From an uncultured Massilia sp. (GTDB lineage: Bacteria > Pseudomonadota > Gammaproteobacteria > Burkholderiales > Burkholderiaceae), in contig CAMLMV010000036.1 in NCBI GenBank assembly GCA_946481275.1, forward strand, positions 6,125 to 70,124: 64,000 nucleotides of DNA, written 5' to 3'. This document shows, piece after piece, positions 34,310 to 43,886 of the stretch. Under the pieces are notes generated by a model. The model was not told the origin of the DNA. It was given only the letters and a program-made list of their open reading frames with translations, and made no database searches. The translations under genes and the position numbers were made by a program. The first letter of the stretch is position 1. Each line of letters starts with the position of its first letter.

Positions 34310-35716
34310 TCATCCGAGGGTCCAGACATACAGGACCGGCTGCCACGACGACACGGGTTGGCCGTTGCGCAGTGCCGGCGCGAACCGGCAGCGGTGCAGG
34401 GCGCCGCGGGCCGCCTCGTCCATGCTGGCGTAGCCGCTGGAACGCAGGATGGTCGAGTCCGTGACGACGCCGGAGGCGTCAACGCGGAAATTCACCGTGA
34501 CCGTGCCCTCGTGACCGGCCGCAATGTCAGCCTGCGGGTATTGCGGTTTCCTGCAGGTCGAGAAATCCGCGATGGCGGACCGCGTAATGCCGGCCGTCGG
34601 GGCGACCGGCGGGGCGTCGCGGGTCGCCAGCGCATGGGCGCTCGCCGCGCACGCCAGGACGAGGCCGAGCACGGGGATCGCGGCGCGCCAGTCCAGCGCC
34701 TGCGGATCCGGACGGACGAGGCGGCGGATGCGCGCCATCAGGTCGCCGCCGGCCGCAGCCTGGGCGAGGTGGTGGTGCGAGAACTGCAGTCGTTCCAGTT
34801 CCGACAGCGCCTTGGCCAGGCGGCGCGGTTCGCCCAGCCGGCGCGCGGCGAAATCGTCGGCGATCTGCTCGCGTTCGTGGCGGATGCGGCGCGAGATCCA
34901 CCACACGGCCGGGTGGTAGAACAGCACGGCCTCGATCACGTTTTGCACGAGGTTGACGAGGTAGTCGTGGCGCCGGACGTGGCCCAGCTCGTGCGCCAGC
35001 AGCGCTTCCAGCAATTGCGGCGGCATGCCCGTCACGAGGGCGGCCGGTACGAGCACGACGGGCCGCCAGAAGCCGGCCGTGACCGGGCTGGCCAGGCTGT
35101 CGACGATACGCAGGCGCACGGTGCGGTCGATGCCGCAGCGGGCGGCCAGTTGCGCCAGCTTCGCTTGCCAGACGCGTTCGTCGTCACCGGCTTGCCGTGC
35201 CGCCGCAGGCCGACCATGCGTCGCACGTCCGACCCACACGAGCCCCAGCGCCATGCGCAGCCCGAGCGCCGCCGCGCAGGCCGCCCACGCGCCGACGATC
35301 CAGTGGAGATGCTGCTGCAGCCAGGCGAGCAGGCCCACGGCGTCGCGCAACACGGCCGCCGGAGCCGCTGCCAGCGGTAGCGCACGCGCGGCTGCCATGT
35401 TGCGGTCGTCCAGCAGCATCCTCACGAAGTCGGCGGCCGGCCAGGCAACGCACAGCAGCAAGGCGAAGCATGCCACGACATAGCGGCGCTCCGGCCGGGC
35501 GTTGCGCAGCGCCACCAGCAGTACCGCGGTCGCACAGCCGATCAACGCGCCTTGCCACACGAAGTGCAGCAACGCCCATCCGAGGCTGGGTACGAAGGAC
35601 TGCGACAACGGGGACGGCAGTCTCGTCAACACGTCCGGCAGGTGCGAGGGCAGCGGCGCGAGCGGGCTCGTCGGCAGCAATATCGACAACAGCCCAGTGA
35701 CGAGCCCGGCGCTCAT
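34310..35716 (-). CDS. M56 family (BlaR1/MecR1-like) membrane metallopeptidase with TonB C-terminal domain
   Basis: 468 aa. About four hydrophobic segments in the first 300 residues and the zinc-protease motif HELGHVRRHD followed by PAVWWISRRIRHEREQIADDFA, as in BlaR1. In place of the penicillin-binding sensor of BlaR1 the C-terminus (about 385-468) is a TonB_C domain. Start overlaps the BlaI-type repressor stop by 4 nt, giving the usual repressor/antirepressor operon. Known mechanism: ligand sensing triggers cleavage of the repressor. Ligand here is unknown. Confidence 0.88.
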   Translation of the reverse strand: MSAGLVTGLLSILLPTSPLAPLPSHLPDVLTRLPSPLSQSFVPSLGWALLHFVWQGALIGCATAVLLVALRNARPERRYVVACFALLLCVAWPAADFVRMLLDDRNMAAARALPLAAAPAAVLRDAVGLLAWLQQHLHWIVGAWAACAAALGLRMALGLVWVGRATHGRPAAARQAGDDERVWQAKLAQLAARCGIDRTVRLRIVDSLASPVTAGFWRPVVLVPAALVTGMPPQLLEALLAHELGHVRRHDYLVNLVQNVIEAVLFYHPAVWWISRRIRHEREQIADDFAARRLGEPRRLAKALSELERLQFSHHHLAQAAAGGDLMARIRRLVRPDPQALDWRAAIPVLGLVLACAASAHALATRDAPPVAPTAGITRSAIADFSTCRKPQYPQADIAAGHEGTVTVNFRVDASGVVTDSTILRSSGYASMDEAARGALHRCRFAPALRNGQPVSSWQPVLYVWTLG

Positions 35717-36099
35717 TGTTCGTCTCCATCTTTCAACAATTGTTCGATCTCATCGCGTTCCTTTTTCGAGATGCCGCTCTTGAGCGCCGCCAGCACCAGC
35801 GCCTTGGCCGACCCGGCGAAGGCGCGCTGCATCAGGTCCTTCAGCAGATTCGTCTGCAGCGATTCCTGCGCCTGGGCCGGTGCGTACACGTGAGACCGTT
35901 CGCTCTCGTCGCGGATCAGCAAACCTTTGCCGTGCATGATCTGCATCAGGCGGAGCACGGTCGCGTACGTCACCTCCGGGCGCTCCTTGACGATTTCCTC
36001 ATGGACCCGGCGTGCGGTGGCCGAGCCGAGCGGCCACAGGACCTGCAACAGGTCGAGTTCGGCGGGCGTGGGCTTGGGAAGGGCGGGGGATTTGGCCAT
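35713..36099 (-). CDS. BlaI/MecI/CopY family transcriptional repressor
   Basis: 128 aa winged-helix repressor. Seen: PAELDLLQVLWPLGSATARRVHEEI, TYATVLRLMQIMHGKGLLIRDESERSHVYAPA, and a C-terminal dimerisation helix. It precedes the M56 protease gene in an operon (ATGA overlap). The repeated dyads in the intergenic region upstream (36126-36228) are the likely operators, controlling this operon and the divergent SIMPL gene. Confidence 0.9.
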   Translation of the reverse strand: MAKSPALPKPTPAELDLLQVLWPLGSATARRVHEEIVKERPEVTYATVLRLMQIMHGKGLLIRDESERSHVYAPAQAQESLQTNLLKDLMQRAFAGSAKALVLAALKSGISKKERDEIEQLLKDGDEQ

Positions 36100-36125
36100 G
36101 GCGGTCTCACGGAACGTGGTCGATA

Positions 36126-36149
36126 AATCTAGACTAACTCGTCTAGATT
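36126..36149. promoter_or_regulatory. Operator-like dyad 1 upstream of the BlaI-type gene
   Basis: Perfect 9-bp arms AATCTAGAC and GTCTAGATT with a 6-nt spacer. Core TAGAC-N6-GTCTA matches dyad 2 exactly in arm and spacing. It lies 27 nt upstream of the repressor start. Confidence 0.75.
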
Positions 36150-36159
36150 GAGTTGTCTA
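36144..36159. promoter_or_regulatory. Overlapping imperfect operator-like site (TAGAT-N6-GTCTA)
   Basis: Shares its left half with the right arm of dyad 1 and ends in GTCTA. Same spacing as the others with one mismatch. TACATGTA follows at 36158-36165. Confidence 0.5.
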
Positions 36160-36212
36160 CATGTATATTTTATGCGCGACGGCTTGTGTTGGCGTACGGT
36201 CCGGGAATAACA

Positions 36213-36228
36213 TAGACATCATTGTCTA
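36213..36228. promoter_or_regulatory. Operator-like dyad 2 upstream of the SIMPL gene
   Basis: TAGAC-N6-GTCTA, same as the core of dyad 1, 19 nt before the ATG of the SIMPL gene and overlapping its probable promoter/leader. Confidence 0.72.
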
Positions 36229-36247
36229 CATAAAAAAGGGAGTGTCC

Positions 36248-37000
36248 ATGCTGAAAGCCCGTCTGCGCACCGCCGTCCTCGTCCTCCTGCTGGCGTCAAG
36301 CGGCGCCGGCGCGTCGTCCGTCCCCGATTACCCGTTCGTGCATGTTACCGGCAGCTCTTTCCTGGCCGTCGTGCCCGACATTGCCAGCCTCGATTTCGAG
36401 ATCGTCGTTCCCGATGCCGATCCGGCCGCGGCGCGTGCCGTCCTCGAGGCGCGCGTGGGTGAGGTGCGCGATCTCGCGCAGCAGCTGGGCATAGGCGCTG
36501 ACGACCTCGCGGTGCGCGAGGTGCGCCAGGGCATCCGCAAGGAGGAACGGGCGGCGAACGGCGCGCCGGTGTACGAGCTGCGCTGCGACGTCCGCATCAA
36601 CGTGCGCAACGTCGCCAACTGGGCCGCGCTGGCCGGCGGCCTGCTCGGCAAGCCGAACCTCGACGGCTTCGCGACCAGCTTCGACCGTACCGACATGGAC
36701 ACGATCCACGACGAACTCGTGACCCAGGCCATCCAGGATGCCCGGCGCCGGGCCGACGTGATGGCGGCCGCGGGCGGGCGGCGCGTCGGCGGCCTGATGG
36801 GCGCGACGCCGGACACGCTGAAGAACCTCAGCACGGCGATGGGCCTGGAGCGCGGCGAATTCCGGCGCGACGGCAGCGCGGACCGGGCGCGCGCCCAGGA
36901 CGTCGACCGCGAGCAATGGCTGGCCGTGCCGGCGCTGAAGCTGCGCCAGCCCGTCGACGTCATCTTCCGCCTGGAAAACCTGCCGCGGCGCACGCGCTGA
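36248..37000 (+). CDS. SIMPL domain (DUF541) periplasmic protein
   Basis: 250 aa. Signal peptide MLKARLRTAVLVLLLASSGAGA, then the SIMPL pattern: [56 protein letters not shown]. The start ATG 36248 is chosen: GGGAG lies 6-7 nt upstream and the signal peptide begins there; the longer frame from 36161 runs through the operator region. It is divergent from the BlaI-type repressor and shares its intergenic dyads, so it is probably under the same repression. Function of the family is not settled. Confidence 0.85.
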   Translation: MLKARLRTAVLVLLLASSGAGASSVPDYPFVHVTGSSFLAVVPDIASLDFEIVVPDADPAAARAVLEARVGEVRDLAQQLGIGADDLAVREVRQGIRKEERAANGAPVYELRCDVRINVRNVANWAALAGGLLGKPNLDGFATSFDRTDMDTIHDELVTQAIQDARRRADVMAAAGGRRVGGLMGATPDTLKNLSTAMGLERGEFRRDGSADRARAQDVDREQWLAVPALKLRQPVDVIFRLENLPRRTR

Positions 37001-37070
37001 CGGCATGCACGCTTGAGGCAGCGCAGGCGCCGGACGGGAGCCTGACGCCGCCAGGACGGTCAAACCCGGC

Positions 37071-38855
37071 ATGACCGCCGACACCGCCGCCGCCGACCGT
37101 GCCGCCCGCCGCCGCTTCACGGCCGAGCTGTGGGGCGTGATGCGCGCCAACCGCTGGCGCGTGGCCGTGTCCATCGTACTGTTGCTGGCCGCGAAAGTGG
37201 CCACGGTGGCCGTGCCGCTGCTGCTCAAGCGCATCATCGACGCGTTTTCGCAGGCAACGCTCCCGGCGCTGCTGCCCTGGTACCTGCTGGTGGGCTATGC
37301 GCTGCTGCGCTTCGCGAGCACGCTGTTCAACGAGTGGCGCGACCTGCTGTTCGCGCGCGTGACGCTGGGCGCGGTGTCCGCATATGCGGGCAAGACGTTC
37401 GCGCACCTGCATGCGCTCGGTCCGCGCTTCCACGCCCGGCGCCAGGTCGGGAGCCTGCTGCCGGACATCGACCGCGGCACCAGCGGCATTGCCTTCCTGC
37501 TGGGCGTCGGGTTGTTCACGATCGTCCCGACGCTCGTCGAGATCGGCCTCGTGCTCGCCGTCATGCTGCGCCGTTATCCGGCCGGCTACGCCGCCAACAT
37601 CGTCGCGACCTTCCTCCTGTACTCGGGGTTCACGCTCGTGTTCACGGCGCGGCGCGTCGTCTACCAGCGGCGCGTGAACAAGCTCGATTCGCGCGCCAAG
37701 GGCCAGCTGGCGGACAGCCTGCTGAACTACGACACGGTCAAATACTTCACGAACGAGGCCCACGAGGCGGCGAAGTTCGCGGGCACGATGGACCGGTGGC
37801 GGGACGCGGGCATCCAGAACCAGCGCGCGCTGTTCCTGCTGCACGTCGGGCAGAGCGGCGTGATCGCGCTGGGCGTGGCCGCGATCATGCTGCTGGCCGG
37901 GCAGGACGTGCTGGCGGGCCGCATGCGCGTGGGCGACCTCGTGCTGATCAATGCGTACGCGCTGCAGGTCTGCCTGCCGCTGAACGCCCTCGGCTTCGTC
38001 TACCGCGAATCGCGCGACGCCTGGGTCAACGCGGAGCGCCTGTTCGCCCTGCTGGGCGAGCGGCCCGAGATGCCTGAGCTGCCCGGCTTGCCGGCGCTCG
38101 TGCCCGGCGCGGGCGAGGTCGTGTTCGAGCACGTGGGCTTCGACTACGAGCCGGGCCGCACCGCGCTGGACGGCGTCAGCCTGCGCATTCCGCCCGGGAC
38201 CACGCTGGCCGTCGTCGGGCGCAGCGGTTCGGGCAAGTCGACGCTGGCGCGGCTGCTGTTGCGTTTCTACGACCCCGATCGGGGGCGCATCCTCATCGAC
38301 GGCCAGGACATCCGCCAGTGCAGCCCCGCCAGCGTGCGCCGCGCGATCGGCGTCGTGCCGCAGGATGCCGCGCTGTTCAACGACACGGTGGCGAGCAACA
38401 TCGGCTACGCGCGGGCGGGTGCCGGGCGCGACGAGATCGTGGCCGCGGCGCGGGCGGCGCAGTTGCACGATACGATCGCCGCGTTGCCGGACGGTTACGA
38501 CAGTCCGGTCGGCGAGCGGGGCGTGAATTTTTCCGGCGGCGAGCGCCAGCGCATCGGCATCGCGCGCGCGATCCTCAAGCAGCCGACCATCCTCGTGTTC
38601 GACGAAGCGACGTCGGCGCTGGATGCCGTGTCCGAACACGCCATCGTCAAGGAGCTGGAGCGCCTGTCGGCGCAGCGGACGACACTCGTCATCGCGCACC
38701 GGCTGTCGACCATCGTGCATGCGCACGCGATCATCGTCATGGACCAGGGCCGCATCGTGGAGCGGGGCACGCACGAGGAACTGTTGAGCAGAAAAGGCGT
38801 GTATGCGCGGCTGTGGCTGCTGCAAAAAAAAACGCCGGGCGAACCCGGCGTCTGA
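37071..38855 (+). CDS. Atm1/HMT1-type ABC exporter (fused membrane and ATPase domains)
   Basis: 594 aa half-transporter. Residues 20-310: six transmembrane helices with the Atm1-like loop LLNYDTVKYFTNEAHEAAKF. Residues 345-580: nucleotide-binding domain with Walker A GRSGSGKST (about residue 382), signature NFSGGERQRIGIARA, Walker B ILVFDEATSALD and the H-loop IAHRLST. Known relatives export glutathione-linked sulfur species or metal conjugates. The final codons lie inside the terminator of the convergent dctA gene. Confidence 0.88.
   Translation: MTADTAAADRAARRRFTAELWGVMRANRWRVAVSIVLLLAAKVATVAVPLLLKRIIDAFSQATLPALLPWYLLVGYALLRFASTLFNEWRDLLFARVTLGAVSAYAGKTFAHLHALGPRFHARRQVGSLLPDIDRGTSGIAFLLGVGLFTIVPTLVEIGLVLAVMLRRYPAGYAANIVATFLLYSGFTLVFTARRVVYQRRVNKLDSRAKGQLADSLLNYDTVKYFTNEAHEAAKFAGTMDRWRDAGIQNQRALFLLHVGQSGVIALGVAAIMLLAGQDVLAGRMRVGDLVLINAYALQVCLPLNALGFVYRESRDAWVNAERLFALLGERPEMPELPGLPALVPGAGEVVFEHVGFDYEPGRTALDGVSLRIPPGTTLAVVGRSGSGKSTLARLLLRFYDPDRGRILIDGQDIRQCSPASVRRAIGVVPQDAALFNDTVASNIGYARAGAGRDEIVAAARAAQLHDTIAALPDGYDSPVGERGVNFSGGERQRIGIARAILKQPTILVFDEATSALDAVSEHAIVKELERLSAQRTTLVIAHRLSTIVHAHAIIVMDQGRIVERGTHEELLSRKGVYARLWLLQKKTPGEPGV
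38824..38851 (-). terminator. Rho-independent terminator of dctA, located inside the ABC exporter reading frame
   Basis: On the minus strand the perfect 8-bp stem ACGCCGGG / CCCGGCGT with loop TTCG is followed by nine T. It starts 30 nt past the dctA stop and covers the last ten codons of the convergent gene (KKTPGEPGV). Confidence 0.9.
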
Positions 38856-38880
38856 ACGAGGAATCGTTCCCTGTCCTGGC

Positions 38881-40182
38881 TTAGGCGGCTTCGCGAACCG
38901 GGTGCAGGTCGCCGGTTGCGTCGTCCGGGCTCGGATTCTTCAGTTCGGAGGTCAGGCGCTCTTTGTCCAGCTCGCCTTCCCATTTCGACACGACGACCGT
39001 TGCGACGCCGTTGCCGATGATGTTGGTCAGGGCGCGGCATTCGCTCATGAACTTGTCGATGCCGAGGATCAGGGTCATGCCTGCCACCGGGATCGTCGGG
39101 ACGACGGCCAGCGTGGCGGCCAGCGTGATGAAGCCGGCGCCGGTGATGCCCGAGGCACCTTTCGAGGTCAGCATCGCCACCAGCAGGATCGTCAGCTCTT
39201 GCGTCAGCGTCAGGTCGGTGTTCGTGGCCTGGGCGACGAACAGGGCGGCCATCGTCATGTAGATGTTGGTGCCGTCCAGGTTGAACGAGTAGCCGGTCGG
39301 CACGACGAGGCCCACGACCGATTTCGGGCAACCCATTTTTTCCAGCTTGCGCATGATGGCCGGCAGGGCGCTTTCCGACGAGCTCGTACCCAGGACGATC
39401 AGCAGCTCTTCCTTGATGTAGGCGAGGAAGCGGAAGATCGAGAAGCCGGTCAGGCGGGCAATGGTGCCGAGGACGAGGATGACGAACAGGAAGCAGGTCA
39501 GGTAGAACGAGCCGACGAGCGAGGCCAGCGGGATCAGCGACTTGACGCCGTATTTGCCGATGGTGAAGGCCATGGCGCCGAACGCACCGATCGGGGCGGC
39601 TTTCATGATGATGTTCACGACGCCGAAGATGGCGTGCGACATGTCGTCGATGAAGCGGGTCAGCGGACGGCCGCGTTCACCCAGCATCGACAGCGAGAAG
39701 CCGAACAGGATCGCGATCAGCAGGACCTGCAGGATTTCCCCTTTGGCGAACGCATCCACGAATGTGTTCGGGATGATGTTCATGAGGAAGTCGGTGGTGG
39801 TCAGCGCCTTGGTCTTCTCGGTGTACTGGGCGATCGAGTGGGTGTCCAGCGTGGCCGGGTTGACGTTGAAGCCGGCGCCGGGCTTGACCAGGTTGGCGAC
39901 GAGCAGGCCGATGGCCAGCGCGAAGGTCGAGACGACTTCGAAGTAGAGCAGGGCCTTGCCGCCGACACGGCCGACCTTTTTCATGTCCTGCATGCCGGCG
40001 ATACCGGCGACGACCGTACAGAAAATCACCGGGGCGATGATCATCTTGATGAGTTTGACGAAGCCGTCTCCCAAAGGCTTCATCGCGGTTGCGATGCCCG
40101 GATCGTAGATGCCCAGCAGGACGCCCACGATAATCGCAAACAATACCTGGACATAAAGGACTTTATAGAATGGTTTTTTCAT
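38881..40182 (-). CDS. dctA: C4-dicarboxylate:cation symporter DctA
   Basis: 433 aa inner-membrane importer for succinate, fumarate and malate. Seen: [20 protein letters not shown] at the start, the family signature [17 protein letters not shown] (serine-rich hairpin) and the substrate/sodium region [16 protein letters not shown]. About eight membrane segments. Single-gene transcript ending at a strong terminator. Expected to be induced by a DctB/DctR-type system not seen here. Confidence 0.95.
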   Translation of the reverse strand: MKKPFYKVLYVQVLFAIIVGVLLGIYDPGIATAMKPLGDGFVKLIKMIIAPVIFCTVVAGIAGMQDMKKVGRVGGKALLYFEVVSTFALAIGLLVANLVKPGAGFNVNPATLDTHSIAQYTEKTKALTTTDFLMNIIPNTFVDAFAKGEILQVLLIAILFGFSLSMLGERGRPLTRFIDDMSHAIFGVVNIIMKAAPIGAFGAMAFTIGKYGVKSLIPLASLVGSFYLTCFLFVILVLGTIARLTGFSIFRFLAYIKEELLIVLGTSSSESALPAIMRKLEKMGCPKSVVGLVVPTGYSFNLDGTNIYMTMAALFVAQATNTDLTLTQELTILLVAMLTSKGASGITGAGFITLAATLAVVPTIPVAGMTLILGIDKFMSECRALTNIIGNGVATVVVSKWEGELDKERLTSELKNPSPDDATGDLHPVREAA

Positions 40183-40302
40183 GGCTAGGCTTCATGCGCT
40201 ATTAGTAACACCGTCATCATCACGCAAAATATCTGCATCGGCTATTGTGGAAAACCGCAACGTCGCGGCCGATATCAGGAATGCGGATTGGTGAATAACG
40301 GC

Positions 40303-41580
40303 CTACTGATTCCGGTACACCGTTCCGCCCTTCATCACGAATCCCACCTTGCGCAGTGCAGCAATATCCGCCGTCGGATCGCCATCGACCGCGACGACAT
40401 CCGCCAGCATGCCGTTGCGGATCGCGCCCAGGTCCTTGCGGTCGAGGATGTTGGCGGCGACGACCGTCGCGGCGCGCAGCGCCTCCGTCGGGCTCATGCC
40501 CAGGCGAACCATCCACTCCAGTTCGCGCTCGTTCGTGCCGTGCGCAAACACGCCGACGTCGCTGCCGTTCCCGATGGTCACGCCCAGCTTGCGGGCGAGG
40601 CGGAAGGCGCGCTCCGCCTGCTGCATCGCGGGCGTGGGCGCGCCGCCGCGCACGTGGCGCTGGAAGTATTCGCCGATGGCTTCCGGCGCCGTCAACGTGG
40701 GCACATAGGCCACCTTGCGTTCCAGCATCAGCCTGAACGTCGCTTCGCTGGCGCCGTAGCCGTGTTCGATCGTGTCGGCGCCGGCCAGCACGGCCAGGCG
40801 GATCGCGTCGTCGCTGCTCGCGTGCGCGGCCACCTTGCGTCCGCTTGCGTGGGCAGCCGCGACGATCGCCTTCATTTCCTCGAGCGCGAACGTGGGCCGC
40901 GTGCCGCCGTCCGGACCAGTGCGGTAGTCGGCGTAGAACTTGATCCAGTCGGCGCCGTGGGCGGCCTGTTCGCGCACGGCCTTCGTCGCCTCGTCGACGC
41001 CCGTCGCCTGCTGGGCGCCGTACGGGATGTCCATGTCCGGACGATAGCTGCGTTCGGCGGGGCCGTAGCTCGCGGTCGCGACGATGGCGCGCGTGGCGAC
41101 GAGCAGGCGCGGGCCGGGGATCTGTCCTTCCTCGATGGCGCGCTTGATGCCGACGTCCGCATAGTCCGCGCCTTCCGTGCCGAGGTCGCGCAACGTGGTG
41201 AAACCGGCCTGCAGCGTGTCGGCGGCGTGGCGCACGGCCAGCGCGACGCGGTAGGCCGGCGCTTCCTTGATCACCTGGTCGTCCCACGTCGTTTCGTTAT
41301 AGGGGTGCAGCAGGACGTGCGAGTGCAGGTCGATGAGACCCGGAATCAACGTCTTGCCGGGCAGGGCGATGCGGTCGACGTCGGCGGGGACGGGCAGGGT
41401 CGAAGCCGGGCCCACGCCCTGGATGCGGCCCTGCGCGACGAGCACGCTCCAGCCCGCGTGCGGGGCGCCGTCGCCGGTCCAGACTTTATCGGGCGTGAGC
41501 AGCACGGGGCGCTGGTCGGCGGCACTTGCCATGCCGGTCATCAGGATGAAAGCGGCAGCAGCGAGTGCCCGGATGCGCAT
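40303..41580 (-). CDS. Exported metal-dependent amidohydrolase
   Basis: 425 aa. Signal peptide [20 protein letters not shown], then an amidohydrolase superfamily barrel: metal ligands HSHVL ([21 protein letters not shown]), a Lys-containing strand near [19 protein letters not shown], and GADTIEHGY, with an Asp in [11 protein letters not shown]. Resembles secreted imidazolonepropionase-like/Xaa-Pro dipeptidase-type hydrolases. Start ATG 41580 begins the signal peptide. Substrate unknown. It follows the hypothetical gene after 10 nt on the same strand. Confidence 0.85.
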   Translation of the reverse strand: MRIRALAAAAFILMTGMASAADQRPVLLTPDKVWTGDGAPHAGWSVLVAQGRIQGVGPASTLPVPADVDRIALPGKTLIPGLIDLHSHVLLHPYNETTWDDQVIKEAPAYRVALAVRHAADTLQAGFTTLRDLGTEGADYADVGIKRAIEEGQIPGPRLLVATRAIVATASYGPAERSYRPDMDIPYGAQQATGVDEATKAVREQAAHGADWIKFYADYRTGPDGGTRPTFALEEMKAIVAAAHASGRKVAAHASSDDAIRLAVLAGADTIEHGYGASEATFRLMLERKVAYVPTLTAPEAIGEYFQRHVRGGAPTPAMQQAERAFRLARKLGVTIGNGSDVGVFAHGTNERELEWMVRLGMSPTEALRAATVVAANILDRKDLGAIRNGMLADVVAVDGDPTADIAALRKVGFVMKGGTVYRNQ

Positions 41581-41590
41581 CGGTTTTCCT

Positions 41591-41989
41591 TTATTCGAGG
41601 TCCTGCATCGACTGCGCGATGCCGGTCTCGACATCGTGCAGGAACGCCGCGCCCTTTTGCGACAGCGCGATGCCGGGCACGGCCAGTTCGACGAGGCAGG
41701 CGAGCGCCTGCCGGAACCATTCCATGTCGGTGCCCATCAGCGGCAGCGCGTGGGCGTCGACGAGGTAATGCACGGCGCGGGCCAGCAGCGCCGTGTTGCG
41801 GCCCGCGTTGGCGACGAGCAGCGCGAAGTCGGCCGCCTCCCGTTCGAAGCGGTCGGCCAGCGTTTCCAGGATGTCGCGCGACACCTGCGGCTGGCTAGAG
41901 GCGAGCACGACGTGCGCGAGTTCCAGGCAGGCGTCGTGCAGGCCCGCGATGTCGAAGCCCGACCCTTCGAGAGGTTCGTCGATGGGCAT
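41591..41989 (-). CDS. Hypothetical helical protein
   Basis: 132 aa, not recognised. Mostly alpha-helical by composition, with no signal peptide or membrane segment. Notable stretches: [40 protein letters not shown] and [34 protein letters not shown]. It starts directly after the bdhA stop and ends 10 nt before the amidohydrolase gene, so it looks like the middle gene of a three-gene operon. Confidence 0.6.
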   Translation of the reverse strand: MPIDEPLEGSGFDIAGLHDACLELAHVVLASSQPQVSRDILETLADRFEREAADFALLVANAGRNTALLARAVHYLVDAHALPLMGTDMEWFRQALACLVELAVPGIALSQKGAAFLHDVETGIAQSMQDLE

Positions 41990-42784
41990 TTACTGCGCGA
42001 CCCAGCCGCCGTCCATGTTCCACGCGACGCCGCGCACCTGGTTCGCGGCCGGGCTGCAGAAGAACACGGCCAGCGCGCCCAGCTCTTCCGGCGTGACGAA
42101 TTCGCCCGACGGCTGTTTTTCCAGCAGCAGGTTTTTCTTGGCCTGTTCGTTGCTGATGCCTTCGCGCGTCGCGCGGTCGTCGACCTGCTTCTGCACGAGC
42201 GGCGTCAGCACCCAGCCCGGGCAGATCGCGTTGGCGGTGACGCCGGTCGGTGCGGTTTCCAGCGCCGTCGATTTCGTCAGGCCGACGAGTCCGTGCTTGG
42301 CGGCGACGTACGCGGACTTCTGCGCGGACGCGACGAGGCCGTGGGCCGACGCGAGGTTGATGATGCGGCCCCAGTTCTTCTGCTTCATGTAGGGCAGGGC
42401 GAGGCGCGTGGTATGGAAGGCCGAGCTGAGGTTGATGGCGATGATCGCATCCCATTTCTCGACCGGGAAATCCTCGACGTTCGCGACGTACTGGATGCCG
42501 GCGTTGTTGACGAGGATGTCGACGCCGCCGAACTTGTCGGCCGCGAACGCCATCATGGCGGCGATCTGGTCCGGCTTCGACATGTCGGCGTTGTGGTAAG
42601 CGGTCTGTACGCCGAATTCCTGGCCGATGTCGGTGTACAGCTTTTCGATCTGCTGCGCGTCGCCGAAGCCGTTGAAGACGATGTTGGCGCCTTGCTCGGC
42701 CAGCGCGCGGGCGATGCCGAGACCGATGCCCGAGGTCGAGCCGGTGACGAGTGCAGTCTTGCCGCTTAACATGGTGGATTTCAT
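41990..42784 (-). CDS. bdhA: 3-hydroxybutyrate dehydrogenase
   Basis: 264 aa SDR enzyme converting (R)-3-hydroxybutyrate to acetoacetate with NAD. Seen: TGSTSGIGLGIARALAEQGANIVFNGFG, NNAGIQYVANVEDFP, NLASAHGLVASAQKSAYVAAKHG (catalytic Ser, Tyr, Lys) and CPGWVLTPLVQKQ, typical of the BDH subfamily. Start ATG 42784 is backed by AGAGGAA at correct spacing; ATG 42772 is an alternative. Feeds scoAB in PHB or ketone-body use. Confidence 0.92.
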   Translation of the reverse strand: MKSTMLSGKTALVTGSTSGIGLGIARALAEQGANIVFNGFGDAQQIEKLYTDIGQEFGVQTAYHNADMSKPDQIAAMMAFAADKFGGVDILVNNAGIQYVANVEDFPVEKWDAIIAINLSSAFHTTRLALPYMKQKNWGRIINLASAHGLVASAQKSAYVAAKHGLVGLTKSTALETAPTGVTANAICPGWVLTPLVQKQVDDRATREGISNEQAKKNLLLEKQPSGEFVTPEELGALAVFFCSPAANQVRGVAWNMDGGWVAQ

Positions 42785-42938
42785 TCGTTCCTCTTTCTCG
42801 TGGACAGTTTCTATGAGAGCCGGGTGGTCCCGGGCCAGACTTGGTAGAATTCTAATCGCTCCACCGGGTAAAATGTTGGCGGCCGCCTGGTCCTTGATGT
42901 TTCCGGCGGATGCATGGTGATCGTCGGAACTTTTGAAA

Positions 42939-43811
42939 ATGAGCGAACCGAAGCTGAAATCCGTGCTGTGCAGTTCGCCCGCCGGCCTGCACCGCATGAC
43001 ATACAAGGAGTGGGGCGACCCCGCCAACACGAACGTGCTCGTCTGCGTACACGGCGTGACGCGCGTGGCGGACGATTTCGACGCACTGGCGCGGGCCATG
43101 AGCGACCGCTACCGCGTCGTGTGCCCGGACGTCGTGGGCCGCGGCCGTTCCGGGCGGCTGCGCGACCCGGCGCTGTACGTCATTCCGCAATACGTGGCCG
43201 ACATGGTGACCCTGGTCGCCCGCGTCACCGCCGCGGATGAAGGCGTCCACTGGTTCGGCACGTCGATGGGCGGCCTGATCGGCATCGCCCTCGCGTCGCT
43301 GCCGGGCAGCCCGATCCGCCGCATGGTGCTGAACGACATCGGGCCCGTGCTGGACCCGGTGGCGCTGGCGCGCATCGGCGACTACATCGGCCAGGAGATC
43401 CGCTTCGCGACCTTCGCAGAAGGGGCCGCGTACGTGCGGATGGTCTCGACGCCGTTCGGGCCGCACAGCGACGCCCAGTGGGACAAGCTGGCGCGCGACG
43501 TGCTCGTGCAGCAGCCGGACGGGCAATGGGCGCTGCACTACGACCTCGGGCTCGCGCAGCCGTTCAAGGCCATGACGCCGCAGAAGGTGGCGCAGGACGA
43601 GGCGCAGCTGTGGGCCGCGTACGACGCGATCCGCTGCCCGACCCTGCTCGTGCGGGGAGAACGGTCGGACCTGCTGTCGCGCGCGACGGCGGAAGAGATG
43701 ACGCGGCGCGGTCCGAAGCCGGTCTTGCGGGAGATCGCCGGCGTGGGCCATGCGCCCACGTTCCTGCAGCCGGAGCAGATCGCGATCGCACGGGAATTTT
43801 TGACCGGCTGA
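42939..43811 (+). CDS. Alpha/beta hydrolase
   Basis: 290 aa cytoplasmic hydrolase. Seen: VLVCVHGVTRVADDF (oxyanion region), PDVVGRGRSGRL, nucleophile WFGTSMGGLIG, and late VGHAPTFLQPEQ carrying the catalytic His. Divergent from bdhA, so it may act on a hydroxybutyrate ester or a PHB-related substrate; that is only context. Start ATG 42939 follows a GAAA-rich stretch, with a weak ribosome-binding site. Confidence 0.85.
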   Translation: MSEPKLKSVLCSSPAGLHRMTYKEWGDPANTNVLVCVHGVTRVADDFDALARAMSDRYRVVCPDVVGRGRSGRLRDPALYVIPQYVADMVTLVARVTAADEGVHWFGTSMGGLIGIALASLPGSPIRRMVLNDIGPVLDPVALARIGDYIGQEIRFATFAEGAAYVRMVSTPFGPHSDAQWDKLARDVLVQQPDGQWALHYDLGLAQPFKAMTPQKVAQDEAQLWAAYDAIRCPTLLVRGERSDLLSRATAEEMTRRGPKPVLREIAGVGHAPTFLQPEQIAIAREFLTG

Positions 43812-43886
43812 ATCAGGGCCGGAGGTGTTCGGCTCCACGGCCGGGCGAAATGGCCGCAAGGCCTGGTTTTATTACTAGAGAAAAGC

